DNA from: an uncultured Pelagibacteraceae bacterium
GTDB taxonomy: Bacteria > Pseudomonadota > Alphaproteobacteria > Pelagibacterales > Pelagibacteraceae
Assembly: GCA_902524545.1 (NCBI GenBank)
Contig: CABZDW010000007.1
Coordinates: 1-56,725, forward strand
Reading direction: 5' to 3'
DNA length: 56,725 nt
Shown: in pieces, positions 44,425 through 53,573 of the stretch
How positions within the stretch are numbered: position 1 is the first letter of the stretch
How the letters are laid out: every line of letters starts with the position of its first letter
Translations under genes and position numbers: made by a program
Notes under the pieces: generated by a model
What the model was told of the DNA's origin: nothing
Databases searched by the model: none
Seen by the model: the letters and a program-made list of their open reading frames with translations, nothing else

Positions 44425-47199
44425 TTAATGTAGTGTACCCCAATTTTCTCCAGTGTTTAAATCTACTGTAAGAGGTATTGAAAAAGAATGTTGATCACTC
44501 TCTGCAACGCTGGACATTTCGTTAATTATCACTTTGGATATTTTTTTTACCTCATTTTTGGGACTTTCAAAAATTAGTTCATCATGGATTTGAAGTAACA
44601 TCTTTGTTTTATTAAGTTTTTGCTCTTTGAGTTTTTTATCAATTCTTATCATTGCTAATCTCATTATCTCAGCAGCAGATCCTTGTATTGGAGCATTAAT
44701 TGCTGCACGTTCTTGAAAGTTTCTCACATTATAATTTTTATCATTTATATTTATAAAATGAGATCTTCTTCCAAAAATATTACTTACATATCCACTTTTC
44801 CTACAGAATTTAATTGTTCGATCCATATAAACTTTTATTTCAGGGAATTTTGAGAAATATGAATTTAGAAACTCTTCAGCCTCAAAATTAGAGACATTTA
44901 TTTGCTTCGCTAGTCCATACTGAGAAATTCCATAGATTATTCCAAAGTTTATTGCTTTAGCTTTTCTTCTTTGATCTTGATTAACCTTATTAATATCAAT
45001 ATTAAAAATTTGGCTAGCAGTTAGAGAGTGTATATCCTCATTATTTTGAAAAGCTTTTTTTAGCTCTTTGACATCAGCCAAGTCAGCTAAAATTCTCATT
45101 TCGATTTGGTTGTAATCTGCTGAAATCAGAATATTATCCTTTTCAGCAACAAAAGCTTTACGAATATCTCTGCCATCTTCTGATTTAATTGGAATATTTT
45201 GCAAATTAGGATCACTAGAAGCTAATCGTCCTGTAGTCGTTGCTGCTAATAAAAAAGAAGTATGAACTTTTTTTGTATCAGGATTAATATGTTCAGGTAA
45301 TGAGTCTGAGTAGGTATTTTTTAGTTTTGAAACTTGTCGCCAGTCTAGGACTAGTTGTGGAAATTTATGACCTTTAAAAGCCAGATCTTCTAGTACTGAG
45401 GCACTTGTTGCAAAACTTCCCTTTTTAGTTTTTTTTAAATCTGCAATCTTAAGATCATTATATAAAATTTCACCTAGTTGTTTTGGAGAAGCAATATTAA
45501 ACTCTTTCTTGGAGAGTTTAAAAACTTCTTTCTGAATTTTTTCAATCTTTTTTTCAAATTTAGTAGATAATGTTTTAAGAAACTTTTTATCAACTTTAAT
45601 ACCCTGTATTTCCATATCAGCCAAAATTCTAAGTAACGGCTTTTCGAAAATTTCATAAATATTAATCATTTTTTCTTCTTTCAAACTCTTATAAAATTTT
45701 TTATATAGCCTATAAGTTATGTCGGCATCCTCAGCAGCATAATCTTTTGCTTTTTCTAAATCGACTTCGCTAAAATTTATCTGTTTTTTTCCAGAACCAA
45801 CTAATTCTTTAAATTTTATTGTTTTATGATTCAGGTGAATTTCAGATAAAGTATCCATGTTGTGTCTATTTTTTCCAGCATCAAGTACATAAGACATTAG
45901 CATGGTATCCTCCATCGCTGATACAGTTATCCCATGATTAAAAAATACAATAAAATCAAATTTAATATTCTGACCTATTTTTTTGATACTTGGATCCTCA
46001 AGTAAAGGTTTTAATTTTTTAAGCACTATGTCTTTATCAATGCACTTTTTTGAATTATGTCCTATTGGTATGTAACAAGCTTTTCCAATCTTAGAGCTCA
46101 AAGATACTCCAACTAAATCAGCTTGATGAGGATCTAAAGAATTTGTTTCTGTATCAACTGCAACTTCCCCTATTTCTTCAGCTTCCTTAATCCATTCATC
46201 AATTTTGCCGTGCTCTGTTATTAAAAAATAATTTTTCTTATCAATTTCAACTTTTTTTTCCTTTATCTGAACATACTTTTTTTCACCATTAAAATCTGGC
46301 TCCCCATAAGTAGAAATAGCAGAACTAAGTAACCTATTAAACTCCATTTCTCTCAGAAATTTATAAAGTTTATCTTTATCAATTCTTTTTAATTCAAAAT
46401 CATTAAGTTTCATTTCAATTGGAGCATCGTACTTTAATGTAACTAATTTTTTACTTATTAAAGCTTTATCTTTATTCTTTAGCAAAGTCTCTCTTCTCTT
46501 ATTTTGTTTGATTTCATCTGCTGATTTTAAAAGTGTCTCTAAATCACCATACTTATTAATTAATTCTGCTGCAGTTTTTACACCAATTCCAGGAACACCA
46601 GGAACGTTATCACTGCTATCCCCAGCTAGGGCTTGAACATCTATAACTTTATCTGGATCTACTCCAAATTTACTTTTTACATCTTCATTAGAGATGAACT
46701 TATTTTTCATTGGATCAAAAATACGAACATCTTTTCTATACAATTGCATCAAATCTTTATCTGATGAAACTATTGTTACCTTTGCCCCTTTTTTTAAAAT
46801 CTGATCAACATAAGTTGCAATTAAATCATCTGCTTCATAATTAATTAATTCAACAGAGGGTAAATTAAAGGCTAAAACTGATTTTCTTATGTATTCAAAT
46901 TGTGGTGCTAAGTCATCTGGCGCCTCAGATCGATTGGCTTTGTAATCACTATAGATTTCATTTCTGAAAGTCTTTCTAGCTGAGTCAAAAATGACAGCAA
47001 AATGAGTTGGTTTCTGGAGATTTTCATTTGATTTTGAATCCTCAAGAAGTTTAAACAACATACTGCAAAAACCACTTACTGCTCCGGTTGGTAATCCATC
47101 ACTTTTTCTAGTTAATGGTGGTAAAGCATAATATGCTCTAAATATATAACCTGATCCATCAATTAGATAAAAATGATCTGTTTTTTGAATCTTATTCAT
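44425..47199 (-). CDS. polA: DNA polymerase I
   Basis: A 924-residue repair and Okazaki-fragment polymerase with all three parts. The 5'-3' exonuclease covers about residues 1-300 (YYALPPLTRKSDGLPTGAVSGF, GVPGIGVKTAAELI). The 3'-5' exonuclease has intact acidic residues (VAVDTETNSLDP, IGQNIKFDFIVF, YAAEDADITYRLY). The polymerase has ISADYNQIEMRILADL, QRRKAKAINFGIIYG and LLQIHDELIFE. Proofreading should therefore be active. It is divergent from bioY and upstream of chvI on the same strand. Confidence 0.98.
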   Translation of the reverse strand: MNKIQKTDHFYLIDGSGYIFRAYYALPPLTRKSDGLPTGAVSGFCSMLFKLLEDSKSNENLQKPTHFAVIFDSARKTFRNEIYSDYKANRSEAPDDLAPQFEYIRKSVLAFNLPSVELINYEADDLIATYVDQILKKGAKVTIVSSDKDLMQLYRKDVRIFDPMKNKFISNEDVKSKFGVDPDKVIDVQALAGDSSDNVPGVPGIGVKTAAELINKYGDLETLLKSADEIKQNKRRETLLKNKDKALISKKLVTLKYDAPIEMKLNDFELKRIDKDKLYKFLREMEFNRLLSSAISTYGEPDFNGEKKYVQIKEKKVEIDKKNYFLITEHGKIDEWIKEAEEIGEVAVDTETNSLDPHQADLVGVSLSSKIGKACYIPIGHNSKKCIDKDIVLKKLKPLLEDPSIKKIGQNIKFDFIVFFNHGITVSAMEDTMLMSYVLDAGKNRHNMDTLSEIHLNHKTIKFKELVGSGKKQINFSEVDLEKAKDYAAEDADITYRLYKKFYKSLKEEKMINIYEIFEKPLLRILADMEIQGIKVDKKFLKTLSTKFEKKIEKIQKEVFKLSKKEFNIASPKQLGEILYNDLKIADLKKTKKGSFATSASVLEDLAFKGHKFPQLVLDWRQVSKLKNTYSDSLPEHINPDTKKVHTSFLLAATTTGRLASSDPNLQNIPIKSEDGRDIRKAFVAEKDNILISADYNQIEMRILADLADVKELKKAFQNNEDIHSLTASQIFNIDINKVNQDQRRKAKAINFGIIYGISQYGLAKQINVSNFEAEEFLNSYFSKFPEIKVYMDRTIKFCRKSGYVSNIFGRRSHFININDKNYNVRNFQERAAINAPIQGSAAEIMRLAMIRIDKKLKEQKLNKTKMLLQIHDELIFESPKNEVKKISKVIINEMSSVAESDQHSFSIPLTVDLNTGENWGTLH

Positions 47200-47245
47200 T
47201 AAAATTTAATATAGATTAAAGATAAAAATAAGAGTATTGTTTTTT

Positions 47246-47797
47246 ATGGAACTTATAAAGCAAAATACTCAAAACAAGCTTGTAAAATCATTATTGATTA
47301 TCTTTATAGGTTCAATAATTCTTACAATTTCTGCCAAAATCAAGATACCTTTTTATCCAGTTCCGATGACTATGCAAACATTCATAGTTTTATTTTTAGG
47401 TATCAGCTTCGGATATAAAATAGCTCTAGCCACTGTGAGTTTATACTTATTAGAAGGTATATTGGGTTTACCAGTATTTTCTAATTCTCCTGAAAGAGGA
47501 ATTGGTTTGGCTTATTTCACAGGTCCAACAATGGGGTATTTAATTGGATTTCTATCAGCGTGTTTTTTAGCCTCATTCATAAAAAATGATGATAATTATT
47601 TTTTAATTTTTTTTAAATTAATATTTTCAGTTTCAACAATTTATATACTAGGTATTCTATGGCTAGGTACATTAATTGGTTGGGATAAACCTATTTTAAA
47701 ATTAGGTGTCTTGCCTTTTTTAGTTGCTGAAATTTTTAAAATTTGTCTACTTACTTTAATAGCAAAAAAAATTATAAGATTTAGAAAATTTATTTAG
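47246..47797 (+). CDS. bioY: Biotin transporter BioY
   Basis: Biotin-binding membrane component (S-component) of about 183 residues with six hydrophobic segments. KIPFYPVPMTMQTFIVLFLG, LYLLEGILGLPVF and FTGPTMGYLIGF are the BioY signatures. No energising ECF subunits (BioM/BioN or EcfAT) are nearby, so it may work alone or share subunits elsewhere. I use the ATG at 47246 (MELIKQN); the TTG nine bases upstream is too near the weak ribosome site. SAR11 needing external biotin would fit. Confidence 0.93.
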   Translation: MELIKQNTQNKLVKSLLIIFIGSIILTISAKIKIPFYPVPMTMQTFIVLFLGISFGYKIALATVSLYLLEGILGLPVFSNSPERGIGLAYFTGPTMGYLIGFLSACFLASFIKNDDNYFLIFFKLIFSVSTIYILGILWLGTLIGWDKPILKLGVLPFLVAEIFKICLLTLIAKKIIRFRKFI

Positions 47798-48353
47798 GTG
47801 ATCTTTTAGATAATATTCTTTGAAGAGTTCTTCTGTGCATTTTAAGCCTTCTTGCAGTCTCAGAAACGTTTCTATTACATAATTCAAATACCCTATGAAT
47901 ATGTTCCCATTTTACCCGATCTGCTGACATTGGATTTTCGGGTGGTGCAGCTTTTTTTGATGGATCTGCTAATAACGCTTTTTCTACATCGTCTGCATCT
48001 GCTGGTTTAGCTAAGTAGTCAATAGCACCCTCTTTGATTGCAGCTACAGCAGTTGGAATATTTCCGTATCCGGTTAACATTATGATTCGACTTAGTGAAT
48101 TTGATGATTGAATTTCTTTTACAACCTCTAATCCATTTCCATCGTTTAATCTAAGGTCAACCACTGCAAAACCTGGTTTTTTCACTTTAACCATGTCTTT
48201 ACCTTTTTGCACACTCTCAGCTTGTAAAACTTCAAACCCCTTTTTTTCCATCGCTCTCGCCAATCTCTCTCTAAAAGGATTGTCATCATCCACGATTAAT
48301 AAGGATTTATTGTCAAAATCAGCCAAATTTTGTAATGGTGCTTGGTTTTTCAT
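47790..48353 (-). CDS. regA: Response regulator RegA/ActR/PrrA family
   Basis: A 187-residue redox-type response regulator. The receiver has LLIVDDDNPFRERLARAM, phospho-acceptor Asp66 (FAVVDLRLNDGNGLEVV), IIMLTGYGNIPTAVAAIKEGA and LAKPAD. The C-terminal Fis-like helix-turn-helix is nearly invariant in the family (VSETARRLKMHRRTLQRILSKR). The start is the ATG at 48353; a GTG 27 bases upstream in the frame is less likely. The cognate RegB kinase is not next to it. It is divergent from the polyamine operon. Confidence 0.93.
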   Translation of the reverse strand: MKNQAPLQNLADFDNKSLLIVDDDNPFRERLARAMEKKGFEVLQAESVQKGKDMVKVKKPGFAVVDLRLNDGNGLEVVKEIQSSNSLSRIIMLTGYGNIPTAVAAIKEGAIDYLAKPADADDVEKALLADPSKKAAPPENPMSADRVKWEHIHRVFELCNRNVSETARRLKMHRRTLQRILSKRSPK

Positions 48354-48486
48354 GAACAATATATGGATATTTTTTTCCACAATTCAATAGGCCATTATTT
48401 GCTTTACATTGAATAACTATTGAATTAATTGCTCGATTATTAAAGTTTTTTAAAATAAAAGACTTTTTTTTTGTTAAATTTTTTTT

Positions 48487-48492
48487 GGGGGG
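48487..48492 (+). other. Homopolymer junction: T run followed by six G in the polyamine operon leader
   Basis: A long T run (48473-48486 region) directly precedes GGGGGG at 48487-48492, eight bases before the ATG of the ornithine decarboxylase gene. The G tract can act as the ribosome site. G6 tracts look rare here, and no other was noticed in the gene starts I read. Confidence 0.6.
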
Positions 48493-48499
48493 CTTTAAA

Positions 48500-49684
48500 A
48501 TGCAAAAATTTAAGTCAGTTGAAGAATTAGTTGACCAACTGAAACCGGAAAAACCTGTCTATTGTATAAGGAAGAATTCTATTCTTTCTGCTTCAAAATT
48601 TTTTCAAAAGAAGTTTCCAGGTAAAATACTTTATGCTGTAAAAACCAATCCTCATCCTGAAGTTATCAAAACTTTAATTAAAAGTGGAATTAATCAATTT
48701 GACATTGCATCTATTGAAGAAATCAAAGCTGTAAGAAAATTTGATAGTTCTGCTAAATGTTCTTTTATGCATACTGTTAAAAGTAGAGAAAGTATTAAAG
48801 AAGCTTATTTTAATTTTGGAATTAAAACTTTCGCCTTAGATACTAAAGATGAGTTAATTAAGATTATTGAGGCTACATGCAATGCTAAAGATTTAGAATT
48901 ATTTGTAAGAGTAGCTGTATCAAATGAACATGCTGAAATAGATTTATCAAAAAAATTTGGCGCATTAAATTCTGAAGCTTCTGGACTTCTTAGACTTGCA
49001 AAACTTCACTCAAAAAAAATTGGTTTAAGTTTCCATGTTGGGTCTCAATGTATGCACCCAATATCTTATTCAAAAGGAATTAAAGAAATGGGAAACATAA
49101 TCAAAAAAACAAAAATAATTCCAGATTATGTAAATATCGGTGGAGGCTTCCCAACAATTTATCCTGATCTCGTGCCGCAATCTTTAGAAAGTTATATGCT
49201 GGAAATTAAAAAAAGTTTAAAAAATTTAAATTTAAAGAATCTGCCTCAAATTATTTGTGAGCCAGGGAGGGCCCTAGTTGCAGAAAGTGGATCAACTATT
49301 GTGAGAGTCAATTTAAGAAAAAAACAAAAACTTTATATTAATGATGGTACTTACGGAACACTCTTTGATGCTGGAACACCTAATATAGTTTTTCCATCAA
49401 AGTTAATTAAAGATAATTCAAGTAAGATTATTTCAAAAAAAATGACTGCATTTGATTTTTATGGACCAACATGTGATAGTATGGATTATATGAAAGGTCC
49501 TTTCCTACTTCCAAATAATATTAGAGAAAATGACTACATCGAACTTGGTCAATTGGGATCATATGGTTTAACTTTTAGAACTCAATTTAATGGTTATTAC
49601 TCTGATGAAATCTGCGAGGTTGAAGACACGCCAATAATGACTATGTATGATAAGAATTCAGACAAAGCTACTCTAGTTGCTTAA
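48500..49684 (+). CDS. odc: Ornithine decarboxylase-like PLP enzyme (fold III)
   Basis: Converts ornithine to putrescine. The 394-residue alanine-racemase-fold enzyme has the PLP lysine Lys48 (ILYAVKTNPHPEV), SFHVGSQC, the glycine loop NIGGGFPT, CEPGRALVAESG and GPTCDSMDYM, whose cysteine is the catalytic acid from the second subunit. The GPTCDS form fits ornithine rather than diaminopimelate decarboxylase. The ATG at 48500 follows a GGGGGG tract; a TTG at 48485 would add five residues. It leads a four-gene polyamine operon and overlaps the next gene by one base. Confidence 0.87.
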   Translation: MQKFKSVEELVDQLKPEKPVYCIRKNSILSASKFFQKKFPGKILYAVKTNPHPEVIKTLIKSGINQFDIASIEEIKAVRKFDSSAKCSFMHTVKSRESIKEAYFNFGIKTFALDTKDELIKIIEATCNAKDLELFVRVAVSNEHAEIDLSKKFGALNSEASGLLRLAKLHSKKIGLSFHVGSQCMHPISYSKGIKEMGNIIKKTKIIPDYVNIGGGFPTIYPDLVPQSLESYMLEIKKSLKNLNLKNLPQIICEPGRALVAESGSTIVRVNLRKKQKLYINDGTYGTLFDAGTPNIVFPSKLIKDNSSKIISKKMTAFDFYGPTCDSMDYMKGPFLLPNNIRENDYIELGQLGSYGLTFRTQFNGYYSDEICEVEDTPIMTMYDKNSDKATLVA

Positions 49685-50724
49685 TGTCAGAAAATAAAAA
49701 TCTTGGTCACAACAGTAAAAAAGATTTCTTAAAAAAACCTGTAGAACATATTGATATTACATCGTTTGACTCGAGAAAAATTATCACGTCTATGAAAAAA
49801 ATGTCATTTGTTTCAAGAGAAACTGCTAGTGCAGCAAATATTTACAACGAAATGTTGAAAGATAAAGAATGTACAATTTTTTTAACGTTAGCAGGATCTA
49901 CTTCAGCGGCAGGGTGCATGCATATTTACAGAGATATGGTCAAATACAACATGGTAGATGCAATCGTTGCAACTGGAGCGTCCATAATAGACATGGATTT
50001 TTTTGAAGCACTTGGATTTAAACATTATCAAGGTTCACAGTATCAAAACGATAATGAGCTCAGAAAAAATTACATAGACAGGATTTATGACACTTACATC
50101 GATGAAGAAGAACTTCAATTGTGTGATAAAACAATTGGTGAAATAGCTGATAAACTAGAACCAAAAACTTATACATCAAGAGAGTTTATTAGAGAAATTG
50201 GTAAATATTTAAAGTCAAATGCTAAAAAGAAGGGATCTTTAATTGAAACAGCATATGACAATAATGTTCCAATATTCTGTCCAGCATTTACAGATTCGAG
50301 TGCAGGTTTTGGATTAGTAATGCACCAGGAGAGAAATCCAAAAAATCATATAACTATGGACTCAATAAGGGAATTTAGAGAATTAACAGAAATAAAAATT
50401 AAATCTAAAGAATCAGGATTATTTATGATCGGTGGTGGTGTTCCTAAAAATTTTATACAAGATACAGTAATTTGTGCTGAGCTTTTAGGAAAAGAGGTGG
50501 ATATGCACAAATATGCCATTCAAATTACAGTTGCTGACTCAAGAGATGGTGCATGTAGTAGCTCAACACTAAAAGAGGCAAGCTCGTGGGGCAAGGTTGA
50601 TACAAACAAAGAACAAATGGTATTTGCTGAAGCTACTAGTGTTCTTCCATTAATTGCAAGTGACGCTTATCATACTGGAGAGTGGAAAAGTAGAGAAAGA
50701 AAAAATTTCTCCGAAATATTTTGA
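49684..50724 (+). CDS. Deoxyhypusine-synthase-like protein (probable homospermidine-type polyamine synthase)
   Basis: A 346-residue homologue of deoxyhypusine synthase. Family blocks are IFLTLAGSTSAAGCMHIYRDMVK, AIVATGASIIDMDFFEALG, CPAFTDSSAGFGL, GGGVPKNFIQDT and DSRDGACSSSTLKEASSWGKV. The SWGK stretch matches the human Trp327-Gly328-Lys329 site, so the imine-forming lysine is Lys304 here. Bacteria have no eIF5A, so the natural acceptor is probably a free diamine: an aminobutyl group moved from spermidine to putrescine would give homospermidine. The neighbouring putrescine-making genes support this. Product is inferred. Confidence 0.85.
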   Translation: MSENKNLGHNSKKDFLKKPVEHIDITSFDSRKIITSMKKMSFVSRETASAANIYNEMLKDKECTIFLTLAGSTSAAGCMHIYRDMVKYNMVDAIVATGASIIDMDFFEALGFKHYQGSQYQNDNELRKNYIDRIYDTYIDEEELQLCDKTIGEIADKLEPKTYTSREFIREIGKYLKSNAKKKGSLIETAYDNNVPIFCPAFTDSSAGFGLVMHQERNPKNHITMDSIREFRELTEIKIKSKESGLFMIGGGVPKNFIQDTVICAELLGKEVDMHKYAIQITVADSRDGACSSSTLKEASSWGKVDTNKEQMVFAEATSVLPLIASDAYHTGEWKSRERKNFSEIF

Positions 50725-50727
50725 TTA

Positions 50728-51609
50728 ATGGTCAAAAAAATTAAAATTGGAATTATTCAAAGTAAAATCTCAAGTAATATTAAAGAAAATTTAGAATCTG
50801 CAATCAAAAATATAAAAAAAGCTGCATCAAAAAAAGCTAAAATAATTTGTTTGCCAGAACTATTTTTATCAAATTATTTTTGTCAAACAGAAAACCACTC
50901 AAATTTTAGACTAGCTGAAAAGATACCAGGAAAAACTACAAAAATATTTTGTGATTTAGCAAAAGAATTGAAAATAGTTTTAATAATTTCTTTATTTGAA
51001 AGAAAAACACATGGTTTTTACCACAATACGAGTGTCGTGATAAATGATATAGGTAAAATATTGTCAAAGTATAGAAAAATGCATATTCCTGATGACCCTG
51101 GGTATTATGAAAAATTTTATTTTACTCCTGGGGATTTGGGATTTAAATCTATCAAAACAAAGTTTGGTAAAATTGGGCCCTTAATATGTTGGGATCAATG
51201 GTTTCCTGAAGCTGCTAGACTAACAACACTGAAGGGTGCACAAATAATTTTTTATCCTACAGCTATTGGATGGCATCCAAAAGAAAAAAAGAAATTTGGG
51301 AAATCACAATTAGATTCATGGATTACTATGCAGAAATCTCATGCTATCGCAAATGGAGTCTATGTGGTTGCTATAAACAGAGTAGGAACTGAAAAAAAAG
51401 GTAAAAAGAAAATAGAATTTTGGGGAAATTCTATGATAATTGACCCCAGCGGTCAAATAATTGGAAAACTAAGTAATAATAAAGAGCAAATTTTAATTCG
51501 GGACGTCGATTATAAAAAAATAGATAAAGTTAGACAACATTGGCCTTTTTTACGCGATCGAAGAATTGATTTTTATAAAGGCATATTAAAGAATCCTGCA
51601 GATGAGTGA
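50728..51609 (+). CDS. aguB: N-carbamoylputrescine amidase
   Basis: Nitrilase-family hydrolase of 293 residues that removes the carbamoyl group of N-carbamoylputrescine to give putrescine, CO2 and ammonia. The catalytic triad is visible: Glu44 (CLPELFLSNYF), Lys117 (KYRKMHIPDD) and Cys154 (LICWDQWFPEAARL). The sequence CWDQWFPE and DPGYYEKFYF match AguB. The start of aguA overlaps its stop by 8 bases (ATGAGTGA), so the two are translationally coupled and act in sequence. Confidence 0.95.
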   Translation: MVKKIKIGIIQSKISSNIKENLESAIKNIKKAASKKAKIICLPELFLSNYFCQTENHSNFRLAEKIPGKTTKIFCDLAKELKIVLIISLFERKTHGFYHNTSVVINDIGKILSKYRKMHIPDDPGYYEKFYFTPGDLGFKSIKTKFGKIGPLICWDQWFPEAARLTTLKGAQIIFYPTAIGWHPKEKKKFGKSQLDSWITMQKSHAIANGVYVVAINRVGTEKKGKKKIEFWGNSMIIDPSGQIIGKLSNNKEQILIRDVDYKKIDKVRQHWPFLRDRRIDFYKGILKNPADE

Positions 51610-52654
51610 AAAACTAAGTGGATTTAGAATGCCTGGAGAATGGGAGAAACAAAAATCTGTCTGGATTGCATGGCCATATAATAAAAGCGATTGGCCTGGT
51701 TTATATAAATTCATTCCTGAAGTAATTTTAGAAATTATATATAAAATATCAAAACACCAAAAGGTTAATTTGATTATTAACGGTAAAATAGAAAGTATCA
51801 AAAAAATCCTCAAATCAAATAAAATTAAGAATATTAGTTTCCACAAGATAAAAACTGATAGAATATGGTTGAGAGACTCAGGTCCAATTTTTTTAATTAA
51901 TAAAAAGTATAAAAAAAGGATTATTTTAAACTTCGCATTTACTGGCTGGGCAAAATATAAAAATTGCAAAAATGACAACAAAATTAACGATAAACTAAGC
52001 AAAATTGTCAAATTAAAAAAAGTTAATCCAACTATCAAAAAAAATGGCGAATCAAGAAAAATAATAATGGAAGGTGGAGCTTTTGATGTAAATGGTGCCG
52101 GATCAATTTTATTAACAGAGGAATGTTTATTGAGCAAAATTCAAGAGAGAAATAAAAAGTTTAATAAGAAAGACTATGAGGGAATGTTTAATAAGTATTT
52201 AAATATAAAAAATTTTATATGGTTAAAAAAAGGGATTATTGGTGATGATACGCATGGCCATGTTGATGATATTTCAAGATTTGTCTCAAGAAATACAATT
52301 ATGACCGCCATCGAAAAAAATAAAAATGACAAAAATTACAAAAACCTAAATGAAAATTTTAAAATATTAAAGAAATGTAAGGATGAGAGGGGAAAAAAAT
52401 TTAAAATAATAAAAGTACCTATGCCCTCACCTGTATTTATAGATAACACAAGAGTTCCTGCTAGTTATATGAACTTTTATATTTGTAATAAAAAAGTTTT
52501 ACTTCCCATCTTTAAGGTTAAAGAAGATAATATTGCTATTAAAATTTTCAAAAGTTATTTTAAAAATAGAAAAGTCGAAACAGTTGATTGCAGTAAATTA
52601 ATATGGGGTTTTGGAGCAATACATTGTATGACGCAACAAGAGCCCAAAATTTAA
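51602..52654 (+). CDS. aguA: Agmatine deiminase
   Basis: Hydrolyses agmatine to N-carbamoylputrescine and ammonia. The 350-residue guanidine-modifying enzyme has MPGEWEKQKSVWIAWP, DRIWLRDSGPIFLI, EGGAFDVNG, GDDTHGHVDDISRFV, and the C-terminal nucleophile Cys342 in GFGAIHCMTQQEP. It is the last gene of the operon and feeds AguB. No arginine decarboxylase is in the window to supply agmatine. The stop ends directly at the stop of the convergent yhhQ gene. Confidence 0.95.
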   Translation: MSEKLSGFRMPGEWEKQKSVWIAWPYNKSDWPGLYKFIPEVILEIIYKISKHQKVNLIINGKIESIKKILKSNKIKNISFHKIKTDRIWLRDSGPIFLINKKYKKRIILNFAFTGWAKYKNCKNDNKINDKLSKIVKLKKVNPTIKKNGESRKIIMEGGAFDVNGAGSILLTEECLLSKIQERNKKFNKKDYEGMFNKYLNIKNFIWLKKGIIGDDTHGHVDDISRFVSRNTIMTAIEKNKNDKNYKNLNENFKILKKCKDERGKKFKIIKVPMPSPVFIDNTRVPASYMNFYICNKKVLLPIFKVKEDNIAIKIFKSYFKNRKVETVDCSKLIWGFGAIHCMTQQEPKI

Positions 52655-53203
52655 TTAGGCTGCTTTTAAAGTACCCAACAATAATCTAAAAGGGATCAAC
52701 ATTACTAAGGCAACAAAAATTTTAACTGCCAAGTCACCTAGAGATAAGGTTACCCATGGTATTCCTGTTCCATAAAAAGATATGGAAAAAAACAAGAAAG
52801 TATCAACGGTAGATCCAATCAAAGAAGATGTTAGAGGAGCAACAAACCATTTTTTTTGTCTTAATTGGTCAAATATTTGAACATCTAAAAGCTGAGCAAT
52901 AATAAATGCTGTACCTGATCCAATTGCTATCCGTATTGAGATTAGATCAGTGAAATTTGTAGAAAATATTAATGTAAATAAAATTCCTATTGAGAAACCA
53001 ATGTAGACAATTTTTCTAGCAATCAACTTTCCGAAAGATCTATTGGCTAAATCGGTTATTAAAAATGCGATCGGGTAACTAAAAGCTCCGTATGTTAATA
53101 TTTCATCTAGTCCATAATATTTAATAGGAAATTGAACTAAATAATTCGAAGTTAGTACAACTAGCCCCATTAAAAATGAAAGTGTCAAGAATGTTTTATT
53201 CAT
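52655..53203 (-). CDS. yhhQ: Queuosine precursor transporter, YhhQ family (DUF165)
   Basis: Imports queuine or preQ precursors for tRNA modification. The 182-residue protein has about six hydrophobic segments. Family features are [22 protein letters not shown] and [21 protein letters not shown], then [21 protein letters not shown]. Its start overlaps the rpmB stop by 4 bases (ATGA-type), so it is coupled to L28 and probably made with it. Confidence 0.9.
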   Translation of the reverse strand: MNKTFLTLSFLMGLVVLTSNYLVQFPIKYYGLDEILTYGAFSYPIAFLITDLANRSFGKLIARKIVYIGFSIGILFTLIFSTNFTDLISIRIAIGSGTAFIIAQLLDVQIFDQLRQKKWFVAPLTSSLIGSTVDTFLFFSISFYGTGIPWVTLSLGDLAVKIFVALVMLIPFRLLLGTLKAA

Positions 53204-53517
53204 GAGACAGATTTAGATTGCGCAGGTTTTTTTTGATATGGAGATTTAATTAACAGATCTTTTTTCAACTTTTTTAATCTAGGAGATAAATTTTTCTTTT
53301 TTACATATTTTAGAAAATCATCAAAACTCCCTTTTTTATCCACTGATCTAACACCCGCGTTACTAACTGTTAATTTTAAGCTTCTTTTTAAAAGCTCGCT
53401 TTTAAATTTTACCTTTTTTAAATTTGGCAAAAATCTTCTTTTAGTCTTATTGTTAGCATGACTAACATTATGACCCTTCATAGGATTTTTTCCTGTTAGT
53501 TCACATTTTTTAACCAT
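53200..53517 (-). CDS. rpmB: 50S ribosomal protein L28
   Basis: Ribosomal protein of 105 residues. [37 protein letters not shown] N-terminus (a cysteine and the GNNVSHA-like loop) is diagnostic. The alphaproteobacterial C-terminal extension with [18 protein letters not shown] is present. Highly basic, as expected. It is divergent from nothing nearby: pyrD lies 57 bases downstream on the same strand, beyond a small gap that holds no obvious hairpin. Confidence 0.95.
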   Translation of the reverse strand: MVKKCELTGKNPMKGHNVSHANNKTKRRFLPNLKKVKFKSELLKRSLKLTVSNAGVRSVDKKGSFDDFLKYVKKKNLSPRLKKLKKDLLIKSPYQKKPAQSKSVS

Positions 53518-53573
53518 ATTAAGAACGACTATATAAGGTGAGATATAGATGGCGTCAAGTTTATTAGATTACT

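Noticed and set aside
48354..48380. GTG start for the RegA-like regulator
   Set aside because: The ATG at 48353 gives the family's typical N-terminus, and neither start has a ribosome site.
51586..52137. Long open frame on the minus strand (183 residues) inside aguA
   Set aside because: It lies antisense to a gene with a full set of agmatine deiminase motifs, and its translation is hydrophobic low-complexity sequence with no family pattern. It is a by-product of AT-rich codon use.
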